Source: an uncultured Treponema sp.
Lineage (GTDB): Bacteria; Spirochaetota; Spirochaetia; Treponematales; Treponemataceae
Reading direction: 5' to 3'
Assembly: GCA_947176045.1 (NCBI GenBank)
Contig: CAMWPF010000060.1
Coordinates: 1-7,751, forward strand
DNA: 7,751 bases
Position 1 is the first letter of the stretch, and each line of letters begins with the position of its first letter. The translations under genes were made by a program, and so were the position numbers. Below are positions 6,849-7,751 of the stretch, one piece after another. The notes beneath the pieces are model-generated. The model was not told the origin of the DNA, searched no databases, and worked only from the letters and a program-made list of their open reading frames with translations.

Positions 6849-7532
6849 CTATTCTAGCATAATGTCCAGCAATTGACGATAGTTTGAAAACGAAATATCG
6901 GCTTCTTTTAAAGGTTTGCGGAGGATCCGCCGCCACAACGGAAGCAGGTAGGCGCACTTCATTCCCGCGCGCCGCGAGCCGCAGACATCATACTTCCGGC
7001 TGTTCCCGACATACAGCATTTTCGCCGGCTCCACGCCCAGCTGCCGCGCCATTTCCAAGAATGAATACGGATCGGGCTTCAAGGCGCCCAGCGCCTCCGT
7101 TCCAAGGACGACGTCGCAATACGTTCTGACGCCCCATATTTCGCCCTTCTGCTCCGGCGGAAAGTCGGAAAGCAGCGCCAGCTTGAATCCTGCGTCATGG
7201 AGCCGCCGGAACGTTTCCGGCACCGCGTCATAGCATGGAATGCGCAGAAAATATGGCTTCAAGCCGTCATAAACGATTTCATGCAGGCGCCGTTCCGCAG
7301 CGGCGGGCGTGCAGCGCATCCGCTCCGCCATCCGTTCAGCTTGAACTTGCCGGAAATTCTCAAGCCGTTCCATCTTATGCATTTCATTGCGGACCAGCCC
7401 GTACTTCAAGAAAAACAGTCCATGCGAAATATAGCGGAAAATCGCGCGGATTGTCAGCTGCCACTGCGCATACAGCGTTCCGTCAATATCAAATGCGACC
7501 GCCTCAATCTCACCAAGTCCCTGAATGTCCAC
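6849..7532 (-). CDS. HAD-superfamily hydrolase (subfamily I-like)
   Basis: The protein has 227 residues from the GTG at 7532. Motif I is FDIDGTLY, with nucleophile Asp15 and acid/base Asp17. A helical insert at about 22-95 is the expected C1 cap. Motif II is LLSDFP (Ser122), motif III the Lys of KPDP (Lys152), and motif IV YVGNSRKYDVCGSRRAGM, where the usual first Asp is Asn177 and Asp182 is kept. HAD enzymes of this type are soluble cytoplasmic Mg-dependent phosphatases of small phosphorylated metabolites; the substrate cannot be told from sequence. The start was chosen because AGGAG at 7538-7542 is 5 nt before this GTG; the longer TTG start at 7547 has its AGGA only 2 nt away. The gene lies 33 bp after the TonB-like gene and 55 bp before the coiled-coil gene, all on one strand, so co-transcription is plausible; a functional link is not shown. 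Confidence 0.9.
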   Translation of the reverse strand: MDIQGLGEIEAVAFDIDGTLYAQWQLTIRAIFRYISHGLFFLKYGLVRNEMHKMERLENFRQVQAERMAERMRCTPAAAERRLHEIVYDGLKPYFLRIPCYDAVPETFRRLHDAGFKLALLSDFPPEQKGEIWGVRTYCDVVLGTEALGALKPDPYSFLEMARQLGVEPAKMLYVGNSRKYDVCGSRRAGMKCAYLLPLWRRILRKPLKEADISFSNYRQLLDIMLE

Positions 7533-7537
7533 AAAAA

Positions 7538-7542
7538 CTCCT
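7538..7542 (-). promoter_or_regulatory. Shine-Dalgarno deciding the hydrolase start
   Basis: AGGAG on the minus strand, followed by TTTTT and then GTG at 7532-7530. The spacing of 5 nt is typical and favours the GTG over the in-frame TTG at 7547. Confidence 0.7.
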
Positions 7543-7565
7543 ATCAAATTCCTGCGCGGAACGCA

Positions 7566-7751
7566 CTACCGCTTTATGATGCTGTATGCAAATCCCGCGC
7601 GACCGTCAAACGCCGCCGGAGAGAAACGCCACTGCGAAATCTGCGCCGCAGCCTCCGCAAAGACGCGGGCAGGAAGCAGCGCCGCCGGAACAGCCGCAAT
7701 TCCTTCCACTGGAACAGAACCGTCCGCACGGATTGCCAGCTGGATTTGGAC
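7566..7751 (-). CDS. C-terminal end of a TonB-like protein, 5' part outside the window
   Basis: On the minus strand one frame is open from the right edge to the TAG at 7568-7566, giving 61 residues that begin VQIQLAIRADGSVPVEG and end WRFSPAAFDGRAGFAYSIIKR. The order of features matches the TonB C-terminal domain: a strand with 'DG.V', a helix rich in Ala (FAEAAAQIS), the 'W.F.PA..DGR' signature and a last strand. TonB-family proteins carry energy from the inner membrane to outer-membrane receptors, and some relatives only share the fold. The middle is shorter and more Ala/Pro-rich than in classical TonB, and most of the gene is missing, so the family call is moderate. The reading frame is supported by its close fit to the hydrolase gene (33-bp gap), by plausible protein composition, and by nothing better on the other strand. 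Confidence 0.62.
   Translation of the reverse strand, partial: VQIQLAIRADGSVPVEGIAAVPAALLPARVFAEAAAQISQWRFSPAAFDGRAGFAYSIIKR

Noticed and set aside
6851..6856. TAGAAT on the minus strand at the hydrolase 3' end as an alternative -10 box
   Set aside because: It resembles TATAAT by chance at the stop-codon region, with no -35 in the coding sequence upstream that I could recognise.
605..6862. Many long plus-strand open frames opposite the coiled-coil gene, for example 2231-3283 and 2370-3413 (about 350 codons each)
   Set aside because: They are by-products of a GC-rich gene for a Glu/Lys/Ala/Asp-rich protein. Their translations are rich in Arg/Leu or Ser/Cys, show no domain, overlap each other in several frames and mirror the repeats of the minus strand.
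7235..7579. Plus-strand frame of 114 codons opposite the hydrolase start
   Set aside because: It lies opposite the hydrolase N-terminal region and the 3' end of the TonB-like gene, has no recognisable domain, and has no convincing ribosome binding site.

Overview
The window looks like chromosomal DNA from a GC-rich spirochaete, most likely a Treponema relative. The main reason is the very long membrane-anchored coiled-coil protein that fills about 80% of it, which resembles a family I recall as 'SpiroCoCo' and as spirochaete-restricted. Assignment to genus is inference. I see no mobile element, CRISPR array, rRNA or tRNA gene.

Layout: (1) 1-553, plus strand: the C-terminal 183 residues of a SIMPL-domain (DUF541) envelope protein, cut by the left edge. 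(2) 560-6793, minus strand: a 2077-residue protein with an N-terminal transmembrane anchor, about 2000 residues of coiled coil and a small helix-turn-helix-like C-terminal domain. Its stop lies only 6 bp from that of the SIMPL gene, so the two genes converge. (3) 6849-7532, minus strand: a HAD-superfamily hydrolase, restarted here at a GTG with a well-placed Shine-Dalgarno. (4) 7566-7751, minus strand: the last 61 residues of a further gene cut by the right edge, resembling the C-terminal domain of TonB. Genes 4, 3 and 2 lie in the same direction with gaps of 33 and 55 bp and may be one transcription unit. Coding density is nearly complete, and no stretch over 60 bp lacks a gene.

The most notable content is the internal architecture of the giant protein. 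Residues about 347-1129 follow an 11-residue (hendecad) register in which Tyr or Phe recurs at one position and Asn marks another, and the register is re-phased by the same amount at three copies of a 67-residue module. This periodicity is unlike the usual heptad, and the region has clearly grown by duplication; one 92-bp direct repeat differs at only two bases. The predicted topology (anchor in the inner membrane, rod and C-terminal domain in the cytoplasm) suggests a membrane-tethered cytoplasmic scaffold. That role is inference; the biochemical function is unknown.
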